Of a DNA stretch of 21,060 nt, positions 7,272 through 13,275 are shown piece after piece. Source of the stretch: DATLXH01 sp035576005. Lineage in GTDB: Bacteria > Acidobacteriota > Thermoanaerobaculia > Gp7-AA8. The notes under the pieces were generated by a model. It saw nothing but the letters and a program-made list of their open reading frames with translations, was not told where the DNA came from and did not search any database. Position 1 is the stretch's first letter. The number at the start of each line of letters is the position of its first letter. The DNA is taken from positions 1-21,060 of the forward strand of contig DATLXH010000177.1 of NCBI GenBank assembly GCA_035576005.1, given 5' to 3'. Both the position numbers and the translations under genes were made by a program.

Positions 7272-8321
7272 TTACTCAGATTCAGAATGAGCTCGGGCGC
7301 CACGGTGAGCCGCGAGCCACTCGTAGAGCTTCTTCACTCCCTGCTCCACGCCGGTCCGAGGCGACCAGCCGGTGGCGGCCTGAAAGCGGCGGGTGTCGGA
7401 AACGTAATACTTCTGGTCTCCTGTCCGCCAGCGTTCGAACGACAGGTCAATCGGTTTCCCCCCAATGGATTCTGCCATCCGGAGCAGCTCGACGAGGCTG
7501 ATGCTGTTGGCGGGGCCCCCTCCGATGTTGAACGCTTCTCCACCGATGGACGTCATCGACTCCTGTGCAACCACGAATGCGTCGAGCAGGTCCTCGATGA
7601 ACAGCAGATCGCGGACCTGCTTGCCGTCACCAAACAGCGTGACGGTGCGGCCGCTCATCGCCTGAATCATGAAGTGTGCGACCCACCCCTGATCCTCGGT
7701 GCCGAATTGATGCGGACCGTAGATGCAGCTCATCCGGAAGACGACTGCCGGAAGTTTGTACGATCGTGAGTAGTCGAGGACATACTGGTCGGCGGTGCCC
7801 TTCGAGCAGCCATACGGGCTGTGAAAGCTCAGTGGCCGTTTCTCTCCGATGCCATGACTCCTGAGGTCCGAATCGCGCGGCTCGTATCGAGTTTCACCCT
7901 CGTGAAATCCAACGTCATCGAGGCCTCCATACACCTTGTTCGTCGACGAGAAGAGCAAGGGAGAGGGATGGCTCATCTCGCGTAATGCTTCGAGCAGATT
8001 CAAGGTGCCACGAGCGTTGACCTCGAAGTCATGCAGTGGCGAGTCGAGGCTGCGCGTGACCGCCACCTGTGCAGCGAAGTGATAGATCTCGGACGAATCG
8101 TGCACTGCAGTCCGCACTGCGTCCTCGAAACGGACGTCTGCGACGACGACATCCAGGTGAGCCCCGTGAGTCGCTCGAAGCCATTCGAGATTCTGTTTGA
8201 CGCCCGGGCGTGACAGATCGTCGAATACCCGAACGTGACGACCGGACGACAGGACGCGATGCGCCATGTTGGTTCCGATGAAGCCGCATCCTCCTGTAAT
8301 CAGTACGGGTCGCGGGCTCAT
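7272..8321 (-). CDS. NAD-dependent epimerase, CDP-paratose 2-epimerase-like
   Basis: This 349-residue extended short-chain dehydrogenase/reductase has the NAD motif GGCGFIG (10-16) and the active-site pair Tyr170/Lys174 in SPYGCSKGTADQY. It also has SSTNKVYG (125-132) and FRMSCIYGPHQFGTEDQGWV (195-214), which are the hallmark of CDP-paratose (CDP-tyvelose) 2-epimerases in the RfbE/TyvE branch. These convert CDP-paratose to CDP-tyvelose for O-antigen or other surface glycans. Substrate assignment rests on motif similarity, and a related nucleotide-sugar epimerase is possible. The length is normal and the start is ATG at 8321. No other CDP-dideoxysugar gene is visible nearby, so it appears isolated. 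It lies 174 bases downstream of the ABC binding-protein gene on the same strand; I see no clear promoter in that gap. Confidence 0.85.
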   Translation of the reverse strand: MSPRPVLITGGCGFIGTNMAHRVLSSGRHVRVFDDLSRPGVKQNLEWLRATHGAHLDVVVADVRFEDAVRTAVHDSSEIYHFAAQVAVTRSLDSPLHDFEVNARGTLNLLEALREMSHPSPLLFSSTNKVYGGLDDVGFHEGETRYEPRDSDLRSHGIGEKRPLSFHSPYGCSKGTADQYVLDYSRSYKLPAVVFRMSCIYGPHQFGTEDQGWVAHFMIQAMSGRTVTLFGDGKQVRDLLFIEDLLDAFVVAQESMTSIGGEAFNIGGGPANSISLVELLRMAESIGGKPIDLSFERWRTGDQKYYVSDTRRFQAATGWSPRTGVEQGVKKLYEWLAAHRGARAHSESE

Positions 8322-8495
8322 CGCCGAGCGTCCGATCTGTCAGAGAGGGCGGGAACCTTCCCGATCGGCACCAGCTTCTTCATCGGAGGCATCATAGTCA
8401 CGCGGCGCTTCTGTTCCAAGCGCGCGTCATACAACACTCGACAGGATGGCGCCCGTTCTCCCGCCGGCCTCGTTGCCCGTTCGATTGCCGTCCCC

Positions 8496-9554
8496 TCACT
8501 CCGCGCGCGACGAACCGGGCTCGTAGCGCCACGCAGTCTCGTGCTCGGCTCCCTCCGCGAACTGCGTGTCGACGTACTCGGCAAACACGATCGGCTTGTC
8601 CAGGATCCCGGTCTCGACCATGAGGCTCGTGATCAGGTCGAAATCTCCCCGGCGCGGGGATAGCGGCGTGTACATGACGCGATCCATCGGATTCGTGAGC
8701 GCCCAGCGCAAAAGTTTCGGGTCTTGCCGGAAGTAAAAGCGCCCGACAAAGTCGGCAGCGTGCTCGCGATTCGGCTTTCCCTTCTCGAGCCAGAGTCCTG
8801 AGCGCGCAATCCCATCGACCAGAGTCTGCACAGCAAGCGGATTACTCTTGATGATGTCGTCACGCACGACCAGGACGCACGAGATGTAATCAGGCCAGTA
8901 CTCTCGCGCATGAAACAGGACGCGGCCGAATCCGCCCATCTCGGCCTGCGACGGATACGGCTCGCCCATGGAGAAGGCATCGATCGCTTTAGCCGCGAGG
9001 GCTCCCGGAACATCAGGCGGAGCCATCTCCACCATCTTGAGATCACTTGCGCTCAGACCGTTCTGCTTCATCGCCTTGAAGACGATGAGACGTTCGTCGG
9101 AGAAGCGGCTCGGAACTGCGATCGTCTTCCCTTTCAAATCGCTGAAGCTCTTGATGGGGCCGTCCTTCTGGACGACGACCGCGCTTCCGTAACGATGTCC
9201 GAGATAAACGATCTTGACTGGTACGCCCTGAGCACGCAGGGCGATTGCCATCGGCGCGACCATGAACGCCGCCTGCATCCTGTTCGAGATCAGCGCTTCC
9301 TTGATTTCAGGAAATCCCTGGAAAAGTCTCGGGACGAAAATCGCACCGTTCTGTGAGTAGGCGGAGATGTAGTCGGTGACCGGGCACGCGAGGTGTCAGG
9401 TGACCGGTATGTACGCGACGTTCAGTTTTCGTTTGTCGAGCGGCAGCCTGTCGTTGAGAAGGACCGACCAGTCGACGTTCATCGCGAAATGAAGTCCGGT
9501 AATCGTCGCGATCCAGAGAGCGAGTGCAGCCAGAGTTCTGTTCTTTTCAATCAT
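8496..9554 (-). CDS. ABC transporter substrate-binding protein with in-frame TGA (possible selenoprotein)
   Basis: Read through one TGA at 9396-9398, this gives a 352-residue periplasmic binding protein of the nitrate/sulfonate/taurine/thiamine-precursor (NMT1/SsuA-like) superfamily. Residues 6-25 form a signal anchor. The domain opens with KLNVAYIPVT (43-52), then the TGA codon 53, then HLACPVTDYIS, so the motif is X53-x3-Cys57. The rest is intact: FQGFPEIKEAL, VKIVYLGHRYGSAVVV, DLKGKTIAVPSRF, WPDYISCVLVVRDDII and DGIARSGLWL. From memory, relatives carry Cys at position 53; this cannot be checked here. TGA may encode selenocysteine, or the gene may be a pseudogene or contain a sequencing error. 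I recall a named (seleno)protein binding-protein family, SaoB, that could be related. ATG 9554 is chosen because the signal anchor starts there, 31 bases after the permease stop. The ligand is unknown. Confidence 0.75.
9373..9391 (-). promoter_or_regulatory. Candidate SECIS-like stem-loop after the in-frame TGA
   Basis: In the mRNA, four bases after the TGA, UCG pairs with CGA and GUG pairs with CAC around the six-base loop CCCGGU, with one bulged C. A GU in a small apical loop and a bulge are features of bacterial SECIS elements. The loop starts 11 bases from the UGA, closer than the usual distance, and only six base pairs form, so support is weak. Confidence 0.25.
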
Positions 9555-9585
9555 CACGTTGCGGAAGGCTCCATCGGCATCTGTG

Positions 9586-10365
9586 TCAGGGCTTTGATCG
9601 GTTGTCGGAGAGCGCCCAGCGGACAACGGCAAGCTGCTCCAGTCGGCGGACCATGATATCGAGAACCAGACCGATCGATCCTATCAGGAGCATCCCACCG
9701 ACGACGAGGTCGTAACGCTTGCCTGCGTTGCGGGCATCGATGATGAGGTATCCCAGACCGGAGTCGACCGCAATCATTTCCGAGGCAACGAGAACGACCC
9801 AGGCAACGCCCAGCGCGATCCGGAGGCCGGTGATCACGCGTGGAAGGATTGCAGGAAAAATCACTCGGCGCAGCGTCGCCAGTTCCGACAGACCGAAGTT
9901 TTCGGCCGCCTGCAGATACATCGCAGGGATGTTCCGGACGCCCTGCATCGTCGCCAGGAGAATTGGAAATAGTGCCCCCATGAAAATCAGGAAAACAGGG
10001 GCCATGTCTCCGATCCCGAACCAGATGACCGCAAGAGGCATCCATGCCAGAGGGCTGATCGGGCGCAGCATCTGAACCAGAGGGTTGAGCGCCTCGCCAA
10101 AAATGGGGAATCGTCCCAATAGCATTCCGAGCGGCACGCCTGACGCCACTGCCGCCAGATAACCGCCCGAGACGCGACGGAGCGAGTCCCAGATGTAAGG
10201 TCCGAGCACTCCCGTGGCAAACAATTCAGCCAGACCTCGAGCGACCTCGGTCGGAGGCGGAAAGATCCGGGTACCGCTCGCTGCCACAGCCAGCTGCCAC
10301 AGGAGCAGGAAGCCGGTTGCGGCAGCGAGAGGCAGCAGTAGTCGTCCGGTCTCAACTCTCAACAT
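9586..10365 (-). CDS. ABC transporter permease (SsuC/TauC/NrtB type), copy 1
   Basis: This 259-residue inner-membrane permease has about six helices. The central NPLVQMLRPISPLAWMPLAV (93-112) and WFGIGD are typical of nitrate/sulfonate/taurine permeases. The cytoplasmic EAA loop that docks the ATPase lies around AAENFGLSELATLRRVIFP, followed by SEMIAVDSGLGYLI and DARNAGKRYD. It is very similar to the second permease at 11913-12695, especially in the last two thirds. It is followed after 31 bases by the binding-protein gene on the same strand, so the two are probably one transcript. No ATPase gene lies in this pair; the nearest is at 11087-11851, beyond a gene on the other strand. Start ATG 10365 has only a weak ribosome binding site. 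Confidence 0.93.
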   Translation of the reverse strand: MLRVETGRLLLPLAAATGFLLLWQLAVAASGTRIFPPPTEVARGLAELFATGVLGPYIWDSLRRVSGGYLAAVASGVPLGMLLGRFPIFGEALNPLVQMLRPISPLAWMPLAVIWFGIGDMAPVFLIFMGALFPILLATMQGVRNIPAMYLQAAENFGLSELATLRRVIFPAILPRVITGLRIALGVAWVVLVASEMIAVDSGLGYLIIDARNAGKRYDLVVGGMLLIGSIGLVLDIMVRRLEQLAVVRWALSDNRSKP

Positions 10366-10387
10366 TTACGGTGGTATCCCTGCCTCG

Positions 10388-10436
10388 ATTAGAGGGTGAT
10401 CCATCTTCCGCCTGATCGCGCGGATTTGACAAATCC
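10388..10436. promoter_or_regulatory. Divergent control region with a 6-3-6 palindrome
   Basis: In the 98-base gap between permease copy 1 (minus) and the receiver gene (plus) there is a perfect inverted repeat GGATTT-GAC-AAATCC (10422-10436). It contains a consensus -35 hexamer TTGACA (10426-10431) reading rightward, although no good -10 follows. Leftward, a good -10 TCTAAT (10393-10388) lacks a matching -35. The palindrome is operator-like and could control both genes; this is an inference. Confidence 0.35.
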
Positions 10437-10463
10437 CGAACTTGAAACCCACACTCGTTGTCC

Positions 10464-10874
10464 ATGCAGGGAGAACCGGTACTCGTAGCTGATGACGATC
10501 CACTGAATCGTAAGCTGCTCACCATGATTTTAAAAGACGAGGGTCACGAGGTGACGACCGTCGAGGATGGCGTTGAGGCGATCGACATCATCAAACGAAA
10601 AGAATTCAAGGCGATCGTTCTGGATCTTCTCATGCCCGAGGTCAGTGGCTTTGAAGTGGTTCAGCATCTGATCGCTCACAACCCGATGATTCTCGAGCGC
10701 GTGATCATCCTGACGGGACTCGATGAGAAGTACACGGGACGATTCGATCATTCGATGTTCTATGCATTTGCAACCAAACCTATCGACCGCGTCACGATTG
10801 CCGCCCTTGTGAGCGCTTGCGTCCGTGGAGAACCCAGGCCTTCTGCGATTCCCGGCGACGAGACGGCCGGTTGA
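10464..10874 (+). CDS. Single-domain response regulator (CheY-like receiver)
   Basis: This 136-residue protein consists of one receiver domain. The acidic pocket is Asp10-Asp11-Asp12, the phosphoacceptor is Asp54 in IVLDLLMPE, and the switch residues are Thr84 (IILTG) and Lys105 (ATKPI), so all catalytic residues are present. No DNA-binding or enzymatic output domain follows; a 17-residue tail ends the protein. It must act by protein-protein contact, in a phosphorelay or as a sink. No histidine kinase gene is in the window. The gene is transcribed against its neighbours and sits between the two halves of the ABC importer, which may be chance. ATG 10464 is preferred to TTG 10458, and neither has a strong ribosome binding site. 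Confidence 0.88.
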   Translation: MQGEPVLVADDDPLNRKLLTMILKDEGHEVTTVEDGVEAIDIIKRKEFKAIVLDLLMPEVSGFEVVQHLIAHNPMILERVIILTGLDEKYTGRFDHSMFYAFATKPIDRVTIAALVSACVRGEPRPSAIPGDETAG

Positions 10875-10940
10875 GAGAAGGGCGCAAGCCCTCGCCTGAT
10901 CTGCTCCTCTCGTTCCCAGGGAGGCCGTTGAAACATACGT

Positions 10941-11077
10941 GCGAAGCTTTGGAGTGCGGCAGCCGCAGCTGCCGCTTTTGTTTCGAACCCGCGTGAATCA
11001 ACATCTCACATTAGCGGAAGAATCGCGATGGGACACAGAAAGCGGCAGCTGCGGCTGCCGCACTCCAAAGGCTTCGC
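10941..11077. repeat. Large inverted repeat (38-39 bp arms, 60-bp spacer)
   Basis: The left arm 10941-10978 and right arm 11039-11077 are reverse complements except for one extra G in the right arm. The core of each arm, GGAGTGCGGCAGCCGCAG and its complement, is itself partly palindromic. The element fills most of the 212-base gap between the stops of the receiver gene and the ATPase gene, which converge here. It could terminate both transcripts. A small AGGGC-GCAA-GCCCT hairpin (10879-10892) also follows the receiver gene. It resembles a MITE-like intergenic repeat, and no coding sequence is supported inside. Confidence 0.85.
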
Positions 11078-11086
11078 CAGAGCCTC

Positions 11087-11851
11087 TCACACTCCGTGAG
11101 CCAGCCCGATTTCTTCGAAGATGCCATCCCGCAGCTCGAGATATCGCGGGTCGCTGATGTCCCTGGGATGAGGGATATTGATCGTAACGACCTTCTGAAT
11201 ATGCGCCGGCCGCGCTGACATCACCACGACTCGATCGGCGAGTTGCACAGACTCGTCGATATCATGAGTGACGAAGAGAATCGTCTTCCGCTCCGCTTCC
11301 CAGATCCGCAGGAGCTCACGACGCATGAGAAGCCGTGTAATGGAGTCGAGAGCGCCGAACGGCTCATCGAGGAACAGCACATCTGGGTTGACCGCGAGAG
11401 CGCGGGCGACCTCCAGACGTTGTTTCATCCCTCCCGACAGCTCGTGTGGATACGCTCGCTCGAAGCCGGTCAGGCCGACCAGTTTCACATAATGGTCGAT
11501 TCGTCTCCGCTGCTCCGCGCCTCCCAGTGCGAAGAGACCGAAAGCGATATTTCCTTCGACGGTCAGCCACGGGAAAACTCCGCGCTCCTGGAACACGAAG
11601 ATCCGGCGTGGATCAGGTCCCTCGACTTTCGATCCATCGATCGTCACTTCGCCGCTGGATGGTCTGATGAATCCGGCAGCGATGTTCAGCAACGTAGATT
11701 TTCCGCATCCCGAAGGACCGAGGAGACAGACGAATTCGCCCTCGTGGATCTCGAGGTTGATGTCGCTCAGCACCGTGAGGGGATTCCGTAAAGTGGAGAA
11801 CGTCATGCCGACGCTTTTCACTGCAACCTTCGGTGGCGGGCCAGACGTCAT
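11087..11851 (-). CDS. ABC transporter ATP-binding protein (SsuB/TauB/NrtD type)
   Basis: This 254-residue ATPase powers import through the neighbouring permeases. It has Walker A GPSGCGKST (45-53), Q-loop Gln88, signature LSGGMKQR (138-145), Walker B VLFLDEP (158-164) with the catalytic Glu, D-loop GALD and switch His196. The sequence around ARPAHI and the IPHPR tail are typical of the nitrate/sulfonate/taurine subfamily. The frame is open for 47 codons further upstream, but ATG 11851 is chosen. It has a GGAG five bases before it, the length then fits the family, and the longer version would run into the permease gene. It follows permease copy 2 by 61 bases in the same operon. No binding protein gene is in this unit. 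Confidence 0.95.
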   Translation of the reverse strand: MTSGPPPKVAVKSVGMTFSTLRNPLTVLSDINLEIHEGEFVCLLGPSGCGKSTLLNIAAGFIRPSSGEVTIDGSKVEGPDPRRIFVFQERGVFPWLTVEGNIAFGLFALGGAEQRRRIDHYVKLVGLTGFERAYPHELSGGMKQRLEVARALAVNPDVLFLDEPFGALDSITRLLMRRELLRIWEAERKTILFVTHDIDESVQLADRVVVMSARPAHIQKVVTINIPHPRDISDPRYLELRDGIFEEIGLAHGV

Positions 11852-11912
11852 AGCGACTCCTGCTCGTAGGTCGAGATCTGAATCGGGATCGGTAACTGGA
11901 TGATATTCGCTC

Positions 11913-12695
11913 TCACGAGTGGTCCATGTATCCCCATCGCACCGAGGGGAGATCTTCGAGTTTTCGCATTCCCAGATCCAGAACGAGGCCAACCGCTCCG
12001 ATGATCACCATTCCTGCTACGACCAGGTCGTAGCGGTTTCCGGCATTTCTGGCGTCGATGATGAGAAAACCCAGCCCGGAGTTGACCGCGATCATTTCTG
12101 CGGCGACTACTACGAGCCATGCAATGCCGAGAGTAATGCGGAAAGCGGCAAGGAGTTGGGGGAGGATGGCCGGATAGACAACATTCCAGGTGAGGGTTCG
12201 GCCCGACATCCCGAAGTTCCTCCCGGCGTCGAGAAAAACGGGGTCGACGTTGCGGACCGCAGTGGTCGCGCTTACCAGCAGAGGGAAGAACGAGCCGAGA
12301 AAAATCAGAAAGATCGCGGATAAATCGCCCACGCCGAACCAGAGGATGGCAATGGGAGTCCAGGCGAGAGGGGAGATCGGGCGAAGCAGTTGAATGATCG
12401 GGTTCAGAGCAAGCTCGACCTTGAGGCGAAGTCCAAGCATCACGCCGAGTGGGATGGCCAGAGCCGCCGCGAGGAGATATCCCCAGGTCACCCGGTAGAG
12501 TGACGCAACCGCGTAGCGGAACAGGCGTCCCGTGGTGGCGAGCTCGACAAGGGCTCCCGCCACCGCGAGAGGCGAAGGGACGAGGCTGGCCGGGTGCGAG
12601 AGGAGAGTGACGTGCCAGATGAGGATGACAATGGCGACGCTCAGGGAGGGGAGGAGCGCACGAAGTGTTCGATTGAGTGGTCGTCGAGAAGCCAT
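11913..12695 (-). CDS. ABC transporter permease (SsuC/TauC/NrtB type), copy 2
   Basis: This 260-residue membrane protein has about six helices and is a close paralogue of the permease at 9586-10365. Both share LRPISPLAW, WFGVGD/WFGIGD, AEMIAVNSGLGFLI / SEMIAVDSGLGYLI, the DARNAG(N/K)RYDLVV segment and a VRW near the end. The EAA-type loop is around LDAGRNFGMSGRTLTWNVVYP. It is first in a two-gene unit with the ATPase. Two similar permeases, one ATPase and one binding protein suggest a single importer with a heterodimeric membrane part, or one complete and one partial system. Start ATG 12695 has no clear Shine-Dalgarno but a promoter lies just before it. Confidence 0.93.
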   Translation of the reverse strand: MASRRPLNRTLRALLPSLSVAIVILIWHVTLLSHPASLVPSPLAVAGALVELATTGRLFRYAVASLYRVTWGYLLAAALAIPLGVMLGLRLKVELALNPIIQLLRPISPLAWTPIAILWFGVGDLSAIFLIFLGSFFPLLVSATTAVRNVDPVFLDAGRNFGMSGRTLTWNVVYPAILPQLLAAFRITLGIAWLVVVAAEMIAVNSGLGFLIIDARNAGNRYDLVVAGMVIIGAVGLVLDLGMRKLEDLPSVRWGYMDHS

Positions 12696-12710
12696 GCGTT
12701 GAGAGTGGGG

Positions 12711-12739
12711 AGTATCGTCTCTAGATCAGGGAGGGTCAA
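12711..12739 (-). promoter_or_regulatory. Sigma-70-type promoter for the permease-ATPase unit
   Basis: On the minus strand TTGACC (12739-12734) is followed after exactly 17 bases by GATACT (12716-12711), five and four of six consensus positions. The expected start of transcription falls within about 10 bases of the ATG at 12695, so the leader would be very short, which fits the lack of a Shine-Dalgarno sequence. Confidence 0.45.
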
Positions 12740-12752
12740 CCGGTGACGAATC

Positions 12753-12758
12753 TATAAT
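12753..12758 (+). promoter_or_regulatory. Consensus -10 element upstream of the zinc operon
   Basis: TATAAT reads rightward about 105 bases before the ATG at 12865. No convincing -35 hexamer lies at the right distance, so activity would need an activator or another contact. It lies back to back with the promoter of the ABC operon in the 169-base divergent gap. Confidence 0.3.
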
Positions 12759-12844
12759 GACCCGGTTCCTTCGCTCGGGCTCTCCTGGCGTGACTCGGCA
12801 TCACGCTTCGGAATTTCTCACTCACCCGGCTCGTCGTAAGTGCC

Positions 12845-12858
12845 GACCTCCTGAGGTC
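12845..12858 (+). promoter_or_regulatory. Palindrome covering the ribosome binding site of the first zinc-operon gene
   Basis: GACCTC-CT-GAGGTC is a perfect 6-bp inverted repeat. The GAGG of its right arm is the Shine-Dalgarno sequence for ATG 12865. It could be a repressor operator or an RNA hairpin with a very short loop; it does not resemble the well-known AT-rich Zur boxes. Confidence 0.3.
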
Positions 12859-12864
12859 AATCCA

Positions 12865-13236
12865 ATGAACCGCCGGCCTGTACAGCTCTTCTCGGCTCTG
12901 ACACTGCTTGTCCTGTCGGCACTGTTCGATCTTTCCCCTCACCGGCACCGCGGCCTTCCGAGCGAGTCGATCGCTTCGCTCGACAGAGCAGAGAAGCTCG
13001 AGCAGCTGGGTGGCTGCAGTTCGATCGAAGGGGGCGCGCGGCACCTTCACGCCGGTGAAACGGCCGCAGTAGATCCCTGCGTTGCCTGCCTGCGCCAGAC
13101 TCTCACCACAACCCAAAGCTCCGCGATGGCAGTCAGTCGATTGCGACCAGCGGGTGACCTCACTGCTCCCCGCTTCCTCTCCCGCACCCGCGTCGCGTCG
13201 ACGACAGTGGCTCCGCGTGGACCTCCCCTCGCCTGA
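12865..13236 (+). CDS. Small exported protein with HxH and CxxC, leading the zinc operon
   Basis: I do not recognise a characterised protein. The 123 residues start with a basic N-terminus and a hydrophobic segment (about 7-22) that could be a signal peptide or anchor. It continues with HRHR (26-29), His60/His62 in RHLHAGE and Cys72/Cys75 in DPCVACL, and ends in a proline-rich RGPPLA tail. The pattern of histidines followed by CxxC recalls small DUF2946-like proteins found beside metal genes, but I cannot confirm that. The spacing of His and Cys suggests binding of Zn or a related metal in the periplasm. ATG 12865 has GAGG eight bases upstream. The next gene starts 39 bases on with its own strong ribosome binding site, so an operon with the zinc transporter is likely. 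Confidence 0.65.
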   Translation: MNRRPVQLFSALTLLVLSALFDLSPHRHRGLPSESIASLDRAEKLEQLGGCSSIEGGARHLHAGETAAVDPCVACLRQTLTTTQSSAMAVSRLRPAGDLTAPRFLSRTRVASTTVAPRGPPLA

Positions 13237-13275
13237 ACCGTTCACACCAGGTTCGTTCGAGCACAGGAGGTCCTC

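Noticed and set aside
8318..8395. Minus-strand 25-codon frame overlapping the epimerase start by ATGA
   Set aside because: The stop-start overlap is attractive and the text faintly recalls a MerR N-terminus, but it is very short, lacks a Shine-Dalgarno sequence and gives no supportable function.
9396..9632. Separate 78-residue protein ending at the TGA
   Set aside because: Its last 52 residues are the signal anchor and first strand of the binding protein in the same frame, so it is the N-terminal part of the 8496-9554 gene.
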